Under the pieces are notes generated by a model. That model saw only the letters and a list, made by a program, of their open reading frames with translations, was not told the DNA's origin and did not search any database. 64,000 nt of DNA. It comes from Streptomyces bacillaris (GTDB taxonomy: Bacteria; Actinomycetota; Actinomycetes; Streptomycetales; Streptomycetaceae). This document shows, piece after piece, positions 43,742 to 51,485 of the stretch (its first letter is position 1; each line of letters starts with the position of its first letter). The position numbers were made by a program, and so were the translations under genes. Location of the stretch: NCBI RefSeq assembly GCF_003268675.1, contig NZ_CP029378.1:5084001-5148000 (forward strand), given 5' to 3'.

Positions 43742-45970
43742 TTACCCGGCCGCCGCCGGGTCGCGGGTGCTCCGTACTCCTTGTACGCCTTCGATGAAGC
43801 CCTCGCCGAGGCCGTTGCCCGTACCGCCGTTGCCGTCCCCGTTGCTGTTGTCGCCGTCCCCGGTGCCGGGGGCGGTTCCCGTCTCCGTACCGCCGTCCGT
43901 GCCGGTGCCGGTGGTCGGCGCGGACGGCGGGGTGGCCGGTGTGGGCGGGGCGGAGGGGGCGGTCGGTGCCGACGGGGCCGGGTCGGCCGGGGTGCTGGAG
44001 GAGGGGGCCGTGGCGGAGCCGTCGGGGGTGGAGGGGTCCGCCGTGGCCGCCTCTCCCTCGCCCGGGGCCTGCGGTTCGTCGGAGCCGGGGGCCGTCCGGA
44101 GGTCGAACTCCTGGGCCGGGGAGGAGCGCAGGGCCGCCTCCGTGTAGGCGGCCCAGGTCTCGGCCGGGACGCCGCCGCCGTTGACGCGGGCCAGGCCGAG
44201 GGCTCCGTACAGCGGGGTCTGGATGCCGGAGTCGGGGTCCTGGCCCATCACGGCGACGACGGTCGCGAGGTCGGGGGTGTACCCGGCGAACCAGGCGGCC
44301 TTGTCCTCCTCGGCGGTCCCCGTCTTGCCCACGGCGGGGCGGCCGACGGCCTGGGCGGCGGAGCCGGTGCCGCCCTCCACGACGGAGCGGAGGAGGGCGG
44401 TGGTGGTGTCGGCGGCCTCGCGGGGGACGGTCTGCTCGGTCTTCCGGTCGGGCAGCTCGATCTCGCTGCCGTCCTTGGTGACCTTGTCGACGAGGGTGTA
44501 CGGGCCGTGCCGGCCGTGGTTGGCGAGGGTCGCGTACGCCTCGGTGAGGTCCAGAACGCTGGCGGTGGCGGGGCCGAGCGCGATGGAGGGGGAGGCGGTG
44601 AGGTCGGGGGTGGTCGTCGGGATGCCGAGGGCGATCGCGGTCTCGCGGACCTTCTCCGGGCCGACGTCCTGGGCCATCTGCGCGTAGACGGAGTTGACGG
44701 ACTTGTCGGTGGCGGTGCGGACGGTGATCTGCCCGTAGTCGACGTCGTCCTCGTTGGCGGGGTCGTAACCGGTGGAGCCCTGCGGGCCCTGGACGGTCCG
44801 CTTGTTGGTGCCGTCGTAGTACGTCTCCGGGGTGATGCCCCGGCCGTCCTGGGTGGTGGAGCCGTTGGCGACGGCGGCGGTGAAGACGAACGGCTTGAAG
44901 GTGGAGCCGACCTGGTAGTCGCGGCGGGTGGCGTTGTTGACGTACTGCCGGGTGTAGTCGATGCCGCCGTACATCGCGACGACCTCGCCGGTCTCCGGCA
45001 CGATGGAGGCGCCGCCGACGCGGACGTCCTGGTCGGCCTCGCGCTCGCCGCTGCGCTTGGCCATCACGTTCTCCTCGACCGCCTGGACGAAGGCGTCCTG
45101 CTTCTTCTTGTCGAGGGTGGTGGTGATGCGGTGGCCGCCGGTGGCGAGGGTCTTCTCGTCGATGATCCCGTTGCCGGTGAGGTACTGCTCCACCGCCTGG
45201 ACCAGGTAGCCGCGCTGGCCGGAGAGCCCGTTGGGCGGCTTGGCCTCGCCGGGGACGGGGAACTCGGTGGCCGACCGTTCGCCGGGGTCGAGCCAGCCCT
45301 CCTTGACCATGCCGTCCAGGACGTAGTTCCAGCGGGCCAGGGCGGCGGGCTTGCTCTCGGGGCGGGCGACGACGTCGTAGGCGCTGGGGGCGTTGAGGAG
45401 GGAGGCGAGGTACGCGCCTTCGGCGGTGGTGAGGTCCTCGACGTTCTTGCCGTAGTACGCCTGGGCGGCGGCCTGGATGCCGTAGGCGTTGCGGCCGAAG
45501 TAGCTGGTGTTGAGGTAGCCCTCGAAGATCTGGTCCTTGCTCTGCTCGCGGTTGAGCTTGATGGCGATGAAGAACTCCTTGGCCTTGCGGACGACGGTGC
45601 GCTCCTGACCGAGGTAGTAGTTCTTCACGTACTGCTGGGTGATGGTCGAGCCGCCCTGCTTGCCCTTGCCGGTCACGGTGTTCCAGCCGGCCCGGAACAT
45701 GGCCCGCACATCGACGGCGGGCTGGGAGTAGAAGTCGCGGTCCTCGGCGGCGAGCACGGCCTGCTGGACGGTGGCGGGCACCTGGGAGAGCCTGATCTTC
45801 TCCCGGTTGACCTCGCCGTCGCGGGCCAGGACGGTGCCGTCCTTGTAGAAGTAGACGTTGGACTGCGCCTCGGCACCGGCGTTGGCGGCCGGGATGCCGA
45901 CGAGCTGGTATCCGGCGAAGAACCCGCCGACGAGGAGGAGACCGACCACCAGGACGGTCCCGAGGACCAT
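43742..45970 (-). CDS. Class A penicillin-binding protein (transglycosylase/transpeptidase), N terminus probably frameshifted
   Basis: 742 residues from ATG 45970. The membrane helix is MVLGTVLVVGLLLVGGFFAGYQLV. The transglycosylase has AAEDRDFYSQPAVD and GKGKQGGSTITQQYVKNYYLG. The transpeptidase has SxxK as STFK in QVGSTFKPFV, SVN in TDKSVNSVYAQM and KTG in AVGKTGTAEE. A Gly/Thr/Pro-rich tail closes it. Upstream in the same frame a typical basic cytoplasmic tail (GKGKKKGRTKRPRRTGWRRLFPTWR) continues without any start codon, while ATG 46137 opens MSDAPQNWAP in another frame. One missing base in the G run 46108-46112 would join them, giving about 798 residues. Confidence 0.9.
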   Translation of the reverse strand: MVLGTVLVVGLLLVGGFFAGYQLVGIPAANAGAEAQSNVYFYKDGTVLARDGEVNREKIRLSQVPATVQQAVLAAEDRDFYSQPAVDVRAMFRAGWNTVTGKGKQGGSTITQQYVKNYYLGQERTVVRKAKEFFIAIKLNREQSKDQIFEGYLNTSYFGRNAYGIQAAAQAYYGKNVEDLTTAEGAYLASLLNAPSAYDVVARPESKPAALARWNYVLDGMVKEGWLDPGERSATEFPVPGEAKPPNGLSGQRGYLVQAVEQYLTGNGIIDEKTLATGGHRITTTLDKKKQDAFVQAVEENVMAKRSGEREADQDVRVGGASIVPETGEVVAMYGGIDYTRQYVNNATRRDYQVGSTFKPFVFTAAVANGSTTQDGRGITPETYYDGTNKRTVQGPQGSTGYDPANEDDVDYGQITVRTATDKSVNSVYAQMAQDVGPEKVRETAIALGIPTTTPDLTASPSIALGPATASVLDLTEAYATLANHGRHGPYTLVDKVTKDGSEIELPDRKTEQTVPREAADTTTALLRSVVEGGTGSAAQAVGRPAVGKTGTAEEDKAAWFAGYTPDLATVVAVMGQDPDSGIQTPLYGALGLARVNGGGVPAETWAAYTEAALRSSPAQEFDLRTAPGSDEPQAPGEGEAATADPSTPDGSATAPSSSTPADPAPSAPTAPSAPPTPATPPSAPTTGTGTDGGTETGTAPGTGDGDNSNGDGNGGTGNGLGEGFIEGVQGVRSTRDPAAAG

Positions 45971-46336
45971 CCGCCAGGTCGGGAAGAGGCGGCGCCAGCC
46001 GGTCCGCCGGGGGCGTTTCGTGCGCCCCTTCTTCTTGCCCTTCCCGGGTGCGCTCCCCGGTGCGCCCTCGCCGTCCCCGGGGGTCGCGGAGGCGGCTGAG
46101 GGGTCCCGGGGGCCCAGTTCTGTGGCGCGTCGCTCATGTCGGTGGGGGCTCCTCGGGTGCGGTCAGTTCTCCCATAGTGCCCGTTTCGCCGGGAAACCCT
46201 CGTATCATCCTCCGATCTCCCCCGTTCTCCGTCTCCGCGCTCCCTCCTTTCGCCGCTCGAAAAGCGGTCGCGGCCGCTCCAGCCCGTCCACTAAGGTCGG
46301 TCGCTTTGGTGTCGGGAGCGGGGGAGAGGGGCCGGC

Positions 46337-47137
46337 GTGCGGCTGTACGCAGTGGTGGCGGCGGGCGGGTTCCGGCGCTTCGCCACCTATCGGACGGCGA
46401 CGGCCGCGGGGGTGTTCACCAACACCGTCTTCGGCTTCGTCCTCGCCTACACCTACATCGCCCTGTGGGACGAACGCCCGCAGCTCGGCGGGTACGACAT
46501 GTCCCAGGCGCTGACGTACGTCTGGATCGGGCAGGCCCTGCTGGCGGCCTGCGCCATGATGGGCGGCGGCTTCGAGGACGAGCTGATGGAGCGGATCCGT
46601 ACGGGGGACATCGCCGTCGACCTCTACCGCCCGGCCGACCTCCAGCTCTGGTGGCTGGCGGGGGACGTGGGCCGGGCGGCGTTCCAGCTGCTGGGGCGCG
46701 GGGTGGTGCCGATGCTCGTGGGGGCGCTCGCCTTCGATCTCGCGCTCCCCGGCTCGCCCTGGATCTGGCCCGCGTTCCTGCTCTCCGTGCTGCTCGGCAT
46801 CGTCGTGAGCTTCGCCGTCCGCTTCCTGGTCGCGCTCTCGGCGTTCTGGCTGCTCGACGGGGCGGGCGCGGCCCAGATGTCCTGGCTGCTGGGGCTGTTC
46901 TTCTCCGGGATGCTGCTGCCGCTGCCCCTCTTCCCCGGACTCCTGGGCGAGGTGGCCCGGCTCCTGCCGTGGTCCTCGCTGCTCCAGATCCCGGCCGATG
47001 TGTTCCTCGGCAAGTACAGCGGGTGGCAGCTGCTGGAGGCGTACGCGTTCCAGGGCGCCTGGGCGGTGGCTCTGTTGCTGGCGGGGCGGCTGCTCCAGAG
47101 CGTGGCGACGAGGAGGGTGGTGGTGCAGGGTGGCTGA
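46337..47137 (+). CDS. ABC-2 type exporter permease, first subunit
   Basis: 266 residues from GTG 46337. Six membrane helices, starting VVAAGGFRRFATYRTATAAGVFTNTVFGFVLAYTYIAL and including MSQALTYVWIGQALLAACAMMGGGFEDELMERIRTGDIAVDLYRP, the pattern of the DUF990-like ABC-2 permeases. It is the first gene of a three-gene exporter operon and is divergent from the penicillin-binding protein. The 199-base gap probably holds both promoters. Confidence 0.88.
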   Translation: MRLYAVVAAGGFRRFATYRTATAAGVFTNTVFGFVLAYTYIALWDERPQLGGYDMSQALTYVWIGQALLAACAMMGGGFEDELMERIRTGDIAVDLYRPADLQLWWLAGDVGRAAFQLLGRGVVPMLVGALAFDLALPGSPWIWPAFLLSVLLGIVVSFAVRFLVALSAFWLLDGAGAAQMSWLLGLFFSGMLLPLPLFPGLLGEVARLLPWSSLLQIPADVFLGKYSGWQLLEAYAFQGAWAVALLLAGRLLQSVATRRVVVQGG

Positions 47138-48008
47138 GACGGTCGCGGTGCGGCCCGCGGAGGGCCGCGATCCGGGCGGCTTCGCGTACGAGGACCGGCC
47201 CCGGCTGCTGGAGGGCCTGCGCGCCTACGGGCTGATCGTGGCCATGTGGGTGCGCTCGACGATGGCGTACCGGGCCTCGTTCGCCATGACGACGCTCGGG
47301 AACCTCGCGGCGACCGCCTTCGACTTCGTCACGATCGTGCTGATGTTCACCCACGTCGACGCGCTCGGCGGCTACACCCTCCCCGAGATCGCCCTGCTGT
47401 ACGGCGTTTCGGCGACCGCGTTCGGCCTCGCCGATCTGTTGCTGGGCTCGATGGAGCGGCTGGGCCGCCGGGTCCGGGACGGCACGCTGGACACCCTGCT
47501 GGTGCGGCCGGTCCCGGTGCTGGCGCAGGTGGCGGCGGACCGGTTCGCGCTGCGCCGGATCGGGCGGATCACCCAGGGCCTGGCGGTGCTCGGCTACGCG
47601 CTGGTCACCCTGGACATCGCGTGGACCCCGCTGAAGGTGGCGATGCTGCCCGCGATGGTGATCAGCGGGGCGGCGGTCTTCGGGGCGGTCTTCGTGGCCG
47701 GGGCGGCCTTCCAGTTCGTCGCCCAGGACGCCTCGCAGGTGCAGAGCGCCTTCACGTACGGCGGGGCGACGCTGCTCCAGTACCCGCCGACGATCTTCGC
47801 GAAGGACCTGGTGCGCGGGGTGACGTTCGTGGTGCCGCTGGCCTTCGTCAGCTGGCTGCCCGCGCTGTACGTGCTGGGCCGCGACTATCCGCTGGACCTG
47901 CCGTCGTGGGTGGCGTTCCTGACGCCGGTGGTGGCCGTGGGGTGCCTGGGTCTGGCGGGGCTCGTGTGGCGGGCGGGGCTGCGGTCGTACCGGAGTACGG
48001 GCAGTTGA
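47130..48008 (+). CDS. ABC-2 type exporter permease, second subunit
   Basis: 292 residues from GTG 47130, overlapping the previous gene by 8 bases. After a soluble start (ETVAVRPAEGRDPGGFAYEDRPRLLEGLRAYGLI) come six helices, with ALLYGVSATAFGLADLLLGSMERLGRRVRDGTLDTLLVRPVP matching the first subunit. It pairs with it as a heterodimer. Substrate unknown; related systems export xenobiotics such as viologens or lipids. Confidence 0.88.
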   Translation: MAETVAVRPAEGRDPGGFAYEDRPRLLEGLRAYGLIVAMWVRSTMAYRASFAMTTLGNLAATAFDFVTIVLMFTHVDALGGYTLPEIALLYGVSATAFGLADLLLGSMERLGRRVRDGTLDTLLVRPVPVLAQVAADRFALRRIGRITQGLAVLGYALVTLDIAWTPLKVAMLPAMVISGAAVFGAVFVAGAAFQFVAQDASQVQSAFTYGGATLLQYPPTIFAKDLVRGVTFVVPLAFVSWLPALYVLGRDYPLDLPSWVAFLTPVVAVGCLGLAGLVWRAGLRSYRSTGS

Positions 48009-48046
48009 GGGAGAACAAGAGGGAGAGTGAGAGGGCGTTGGGCACG

Positions 48047-49105
48047 GTGGACGGGGTCGCGCAGCAGGGCACGGGCGGTGACGGTGAAGAACGGAGTGTG
48101 GGCCGGGGCGGTGAGCAACGGAGCGCGGGCGGCGACGGCTTCATCGCCCTCGACGGCGTCGAGAAGGTCTTCCAGGTCCGCCGCAGGGCCGGTCTGCTGC
48201 GCCGGGAGCGCCACGAGGTCCGCGCGGTGGACGGCATCAGCTTCCAGGTGGCGCGCGGCGAGATGGTCGGCTACATCGGCCCGAACGGGGCCGGGAAGTC
48301 CACCACGATCAAGATGCTGACGGGCATCCTCACCCCGAGCGGCGGCCGGCTGCGCGTGGCGGGCATCGACCCCTCCCGGGAACGTACGCGCCTCGCCCAC
48401 CGCATCGGTGTCGTCTTCGGCCAGCGGACCACCCTCTGGTGGGACCTGCCGCTGCGCGACTCGTACCGGCTGATGCACCGCATGTACCGCATCCCGGACC
48501 GCCGTTACCGGGAGAACCTGGACCGCTGCGTCGAACTCCTGGACCTGGGGGAGCTGTTGGAGGTCCCCGTACGTCAACTCTCCTTGGGCCAGAGGATGCG
48601 CGGCGACATCGCGGCGGCCCTGCTGCACGATCCGGAGGTGCTCTACCTGGACGAGCCGACGATCGGGCTGGATGTCGTCTCCAAGGCCAAGGTGCGGCAG
48701 TTCCTCAAGGAGTTGAACGCCGAGCGCGGGACCACGGTCCTGCTGACGACGCACGACCTGACCGACATCGAGCAGCTCTGCCGCCGGGTGATGGTGATCG
48801 ACCACGGCCGGCTGATGTACGACGGTTCGCTCGCCGGTCTCCACGAGGTGGGGGAGAGCGAGCGGATGCTCGTGGTGGACCTGGAGCGGGAACTCCCGCC
48901 GATCTCCCTGGCCCCGGAGGGCGCGGGGCCGGGGGTGCGGGCGGTCAAGGTGGAGGGCGTACGCCAGTGGCTGGCCTTCCCCGCCTCGGCGTCGGCCGCC
49001 CCGCTGGTCGCGCGGATCGCGGCCGAGTACCCGCTGATGGACCTCTCCGTGCGGGAGCCCGACATCGAGGCCGTGATCGCGAGGATGTACGAGGCGGCGC
49101 CCTGA
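48047..49105 (+). CDS. ABC-2 type exporter ATP-binding protein
   Basis: About 352 residues. Start uncertain: GTG 48047 is used, with TTG 48005 or 48038 as alternatives. Walker A GPNGAGKSTT, signature LSLGQRMRGDIAAALLHD and Walker B VLYLDEPTIGLD. FGQRTTLWWDLPLRDSYRLMHRMYRIP is typical of the nodulation/daunorubicin-like ATPases that pair with DUF990-like permeases. A C-terminal regulatory domain follows. It energises the exporter formed by the two upstream permeases. Confidence 0.9.
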   Translation: MDGVAQQGTGGDGEERSVGRGGEQRSAGGDGFIALDGVEKVFQVRRRAGLLRRERHEVRAVDGISFQVARGEMVGYIGPNGAGKSTTIKMLTGILTPSGGRLRVAGIDPSRERTRLAHRIGVVFGQRTTLWWDLPLRDSYRLMHRMYRIPDRRYRENLDRCVELLDLGELLEVPVRQLSLGQRMRGDIAAALLHDPEVLYLDEPTIGLDVVSKAKVRQFLKELNAERGTTVLLTTHDLTDIEQLCRRVMVIDHGRLMYDGSLAGLHEVGESERMLVVDLERELPPISLAPEGAGPGVRAVKVEGVRQWLAFPASASAAPLVARIAAEYPLMDLSVREPDIEAVIARMYEAAP

Positions 49106-49221
49106 GGGGTGCGTTCCGTTCTCCCGCCGGGGGGCGCGGCCCCGCCCGGCCCCGACGCGCGCACACCTTCGTGGCCTGCGGGTCTGTGCCGGGAACGGGT
49201 CCGTTCAATAGGGTGCGCGGT

Positions 49222-49941
49222 ATGACAAGTGAACGTCCGGAGATGCGTGCTTCCGATGCTGAACGTGAGCGGATCGCCGAGTTGCTGAGGGAGGCCGTCG
49301 CCGAGGGCCGGCTCCAGATGGACGAGTTCGAGCAGCGCCTCGACAAGGCCTACCAGGCCCGTACGCACGGGGAGTTGGAGCCGCTCGTCAGCGACCTCCC
49401 GGCGCCCGGCACGGCGGTGGCCCCGGTGGGCTCCTCCGCGCCCGCCCCGGTGCGGGGCTCGGCCGCGAACTGGCCGTCCCGGATCGGTGGCACCCCCACA
49501 TCGAAGGGCGGGTTCGCGCTCTGGGGCGGCTTCAACCGGAAGGGCCGCTGGACGGTGGCCCGGAAGTTCACGGCGTTCGCGATGTGGGGCGGCGGCGAGA
49601 TCGACCTGCGCGACGCGGACTTCGAGGACCGCGAGGTGGTCATCCGCTGCTTCGCGATCATGGGCGGCATCCATGTGACGGCCCCGCCCGAGCTGAACGT
49701 GGACGTCCGGGGCCTCGGCATCATGGGCGGCTTCGGGGAGGGCCCGAACGAGGACGGCGAGCCCGTGCCGCAGGCCCCGCGCGTGACGATCACGGGGTTG
49801 GCCCTGATGGGCGGCGTCGGCGTGGAGCGCAAGCGGACGAAGGCGGAACGGCGCCGGATCAAGGAGGCCGAGGAGGCGGAGAGGGCGAAGCGGCTGGAGA
49901 AGGGCGACGGCGGCGGCCACGGCCGCAAGGAGTTGGGCTGA
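49222..49941 (+). CDS. DUF1707 domain protein with cell-wall-active-antibiotic-type C-terminal domain
   Basis: 239 residues. The N-terminal MRASDAERERIAELLREAVAEGRLQMDEFEQRLDKAYQARTHGELEPLVSDLP is the DUF1707 (SHOCT-like) motif. The middle is a beta-repeat region (FAMWGGGEIDLRDADFEDREVVIRCFAIMGGIHVTAPPELNVDVRGLGIMGGF) like LiaF/VraT-type domains. A basic coiled C-terminal helix rich in Lys and Glu follows. Possibly a cell-envelope stress component; no histidine kinase is adjacent. Confidence 0.85.
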   Translation: MTSERPEMRASDAERERIAELLREAVAEGRLQMDEFEQRLDKAYQARTHGELEPLVSDLPAPGTAVAPVGSSAPAPVRGSAANWPSRIGGTPTSKGGFALWGGFNRKGRWTVARKFTAFAMWGGGEIDLRDADFEDREVVIRCFAIMGGIHVTAPPELNVDVRGLGIMGGFGEGPNEDGEPVPQAPRVTITGLALMGGVGVERKRTKAERRRIKEAEEAERAKRLEKGDGGGHGRKELG

Positions 49942-50023
49942 GCTTTCCGCTGCTGCCGGTGCCGTCGCCTCCGTAGGTACGGGAGCTGGGCGGCCTCCCG
50001 CTGGTGCCGGGCTGCCTCTGGAC

Positions 50024-50104
50024 GTACGGGGCCGGTGATCGCGTATGCGCGTACGGGGTCGGTGATCGCGTATGCGCGTACGAGGTCGGGGATCCCGTAC
50101 GCGT
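50024..50104. repeat. Three tandem 27-bp GTAC-containing repeats
   Basis: Unit 1 (50024-50050) begins GTACGGGGCCGGTGATCGCG; unit 2 (50051-50077) differs at one base; unit 3 (50078-50104) is more diverged. They lie downstream of the DUF1707 gene and just beyond the 3' end of the convergent SGNH gene. Right after them the 16-base string CCTCACAGCGCGTCCG occurs twice (50115-50130 and 50139-50154), the second copy forming the SGNH stop region. Confidence 0.9.
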
Positions 50105-50140
50105 ACGTCCGTCACCTCACAGCGCGTCCGGTGCCGGGCC

Positions 50141-51388
50141 TCACAGCGCGTCCGACACCGGTGTCGCCGTCCGGCTCCGCTCCAGCGACGCCAGGTCCAC
50201 GCGCTCACCGAGCGCCCGGTATCCGGCGTCGTTGAAGTGCAGGTGGTCGCCGGAGTCGTAGGCGGGGAGGATCCGGTTCGGCGCGGCGGGGTCGCGGACG
50301 GCCGCGTCGAAGTCGACGTACGCGTCGAAGACCGTGCCGGACCGGATCTGCTCGTTGACCGCCAGCCGTACGGCGTTGCGCTCTGGCGTCCAGGAGCGGA
50401 AGCCCTCGAACGGGGTCAGGGTCGCGCCGACCACCCGCAGGTCCCGGGCCCGCGCCTGCTCGGCGAGGGAGCGCAGGCCGGCCACGATCCGTCCGGCGTC
50501 GGTCTCCTGCGGCGCGCCCTGGACGTCGTTGATGCCGAGGGCCACGATCACCGTGCGCACCCCGGCGACCCCGAGCACATCGCGCTCGAACCGGACGGTG
50601 CCGGGCTGCCCCGCCGAGCCCTGGGTGAGGAGCCGGTTCCCCGCTATGCCCGCGTTGGCGACCCCGTACCGTCCGCCGAGCCGCTCCGCGAGGACGTCGG
50701 TCCAGCGGGTGTTGGCGTCGGTGGTGGAGCCGCTGCCCGCGGTGAGCGAGTCCCCGATGGCGACGACGGTGCCGGCCACGGCCTCGTTGCGGACGTCCAC
50801 GGCGGTCAGATAGCGCCACTTGGTGGTGGACCAGGTGGCCCGGCCGTCGGCCAGGTAGGACGTCTGGTGGCTGTTGGGGTGGTGGGTGACCGGGCCGCCC
50901 GGGCGTGGGGTGCGGAAGGCGACCTCCAGGTCGGAGCCGGGCGCGACCGGGACGGCGACCGGGTCGCTGACGACCTGTCCACCGGCGGCGACGGTGACGG
51001 CGGAGGCGCCGTCGAAGGTCACCGGCCGGGTGTTGACGGTGGCCCGGTCGACGAGGAGCGGGGAGGTCCCGAAGAGGTTGGAGAGCGTGATGCGGGCCGC
51101 GTCCCCGCCGACGCTGGTGTGCACGGTGTTACGGATGGTGCTGCCGGGGAATCCGCGTTCGGTGTTCGGCTCGCCGCCGACGGGCGCGGTGGTCCAGGTG
51201 GCGACCCATCCGCCGTTGGTGTGGGCGGGGGCGGCCGGCGTACGGGCCGCCGCGTGGGCGTCGGCCGACGGGAGCGGGGCCGGGCGCTGCCCGGCGAACA
51301 GGGCGGTGCCCAGCACGGCGGCGGCCGCGAGGACGGCGGTGCCCGCCAGTAGGGCGATGAGCAGGGCGTACCCCTGACGCCTGGGCAT
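50141..51388 (-). CDS. Secreted SGNH/GDSL hydrolase
   Basis: 415 residues. Signal anchor MPRRQGYALLIALLAGTAVLAAAAVLG, then a beta-sandwich-like domain (WVATWTTAPVGG... GGDAARITLSNLFG). The SGNH domain follows: VVAIGDSLTAGSGSTTDANTRWTD (Ser in GDS), GIAGNRLL (Gly/Asn), LGINDVQGA (Asn) and DHLHFNDAGYRALGE (catalytic Asp and His). Likely a secreted esterase or deacetylase acting on polysaccharides or lipids. Ala-rich tail ends at a duplicated 16-base string. Confidence 0.9.
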   Translation of the reverse strand: MPRRQGYALLIALLAGTAVLAAAAVLGTALFAGQRPAPLPSADAHAAARTPAAPAHTNGGWVATWTTAPVGGEPNTERGFPGSTIRNTVHTSVGGDAARITLSNLFGTSPLLVDRATVNTRPVTFDGASAVTVAAGGQVVSDPVAVPVAPGSDLEVAFRTPRPGGPVTHHPNSHQTSYLADGRATWSTTKWRYLTAVDVRNEAVAGTVVAIGDSLTAGSGSTTDANTRWTDVLAERLGGRYGVANAGIAGNRLLTQGSAGQPGTVRFERDVLGVAGVRTVIVALGINDVQGAPQETDAGRIVAGLRSLAEQARARDLRVVGATLTPFEGFRSWTPERNAVRLAVNEQIRSGTVFDAYVDFDAAVRDPAAPNRILPAYDSGDHLHFNDAGYRALGERVDLASLERSRTATPVSDAL

Positions 51389-51485
51389 GGGCGGTGGCCC
51401 TCCTTGTGATGATCGTGCTGATCCCATGATGCGGCAGGCGCCGGGGAACTCGACGTGCGGCCCGGGAGTAGGGGTAGCAGGGACA

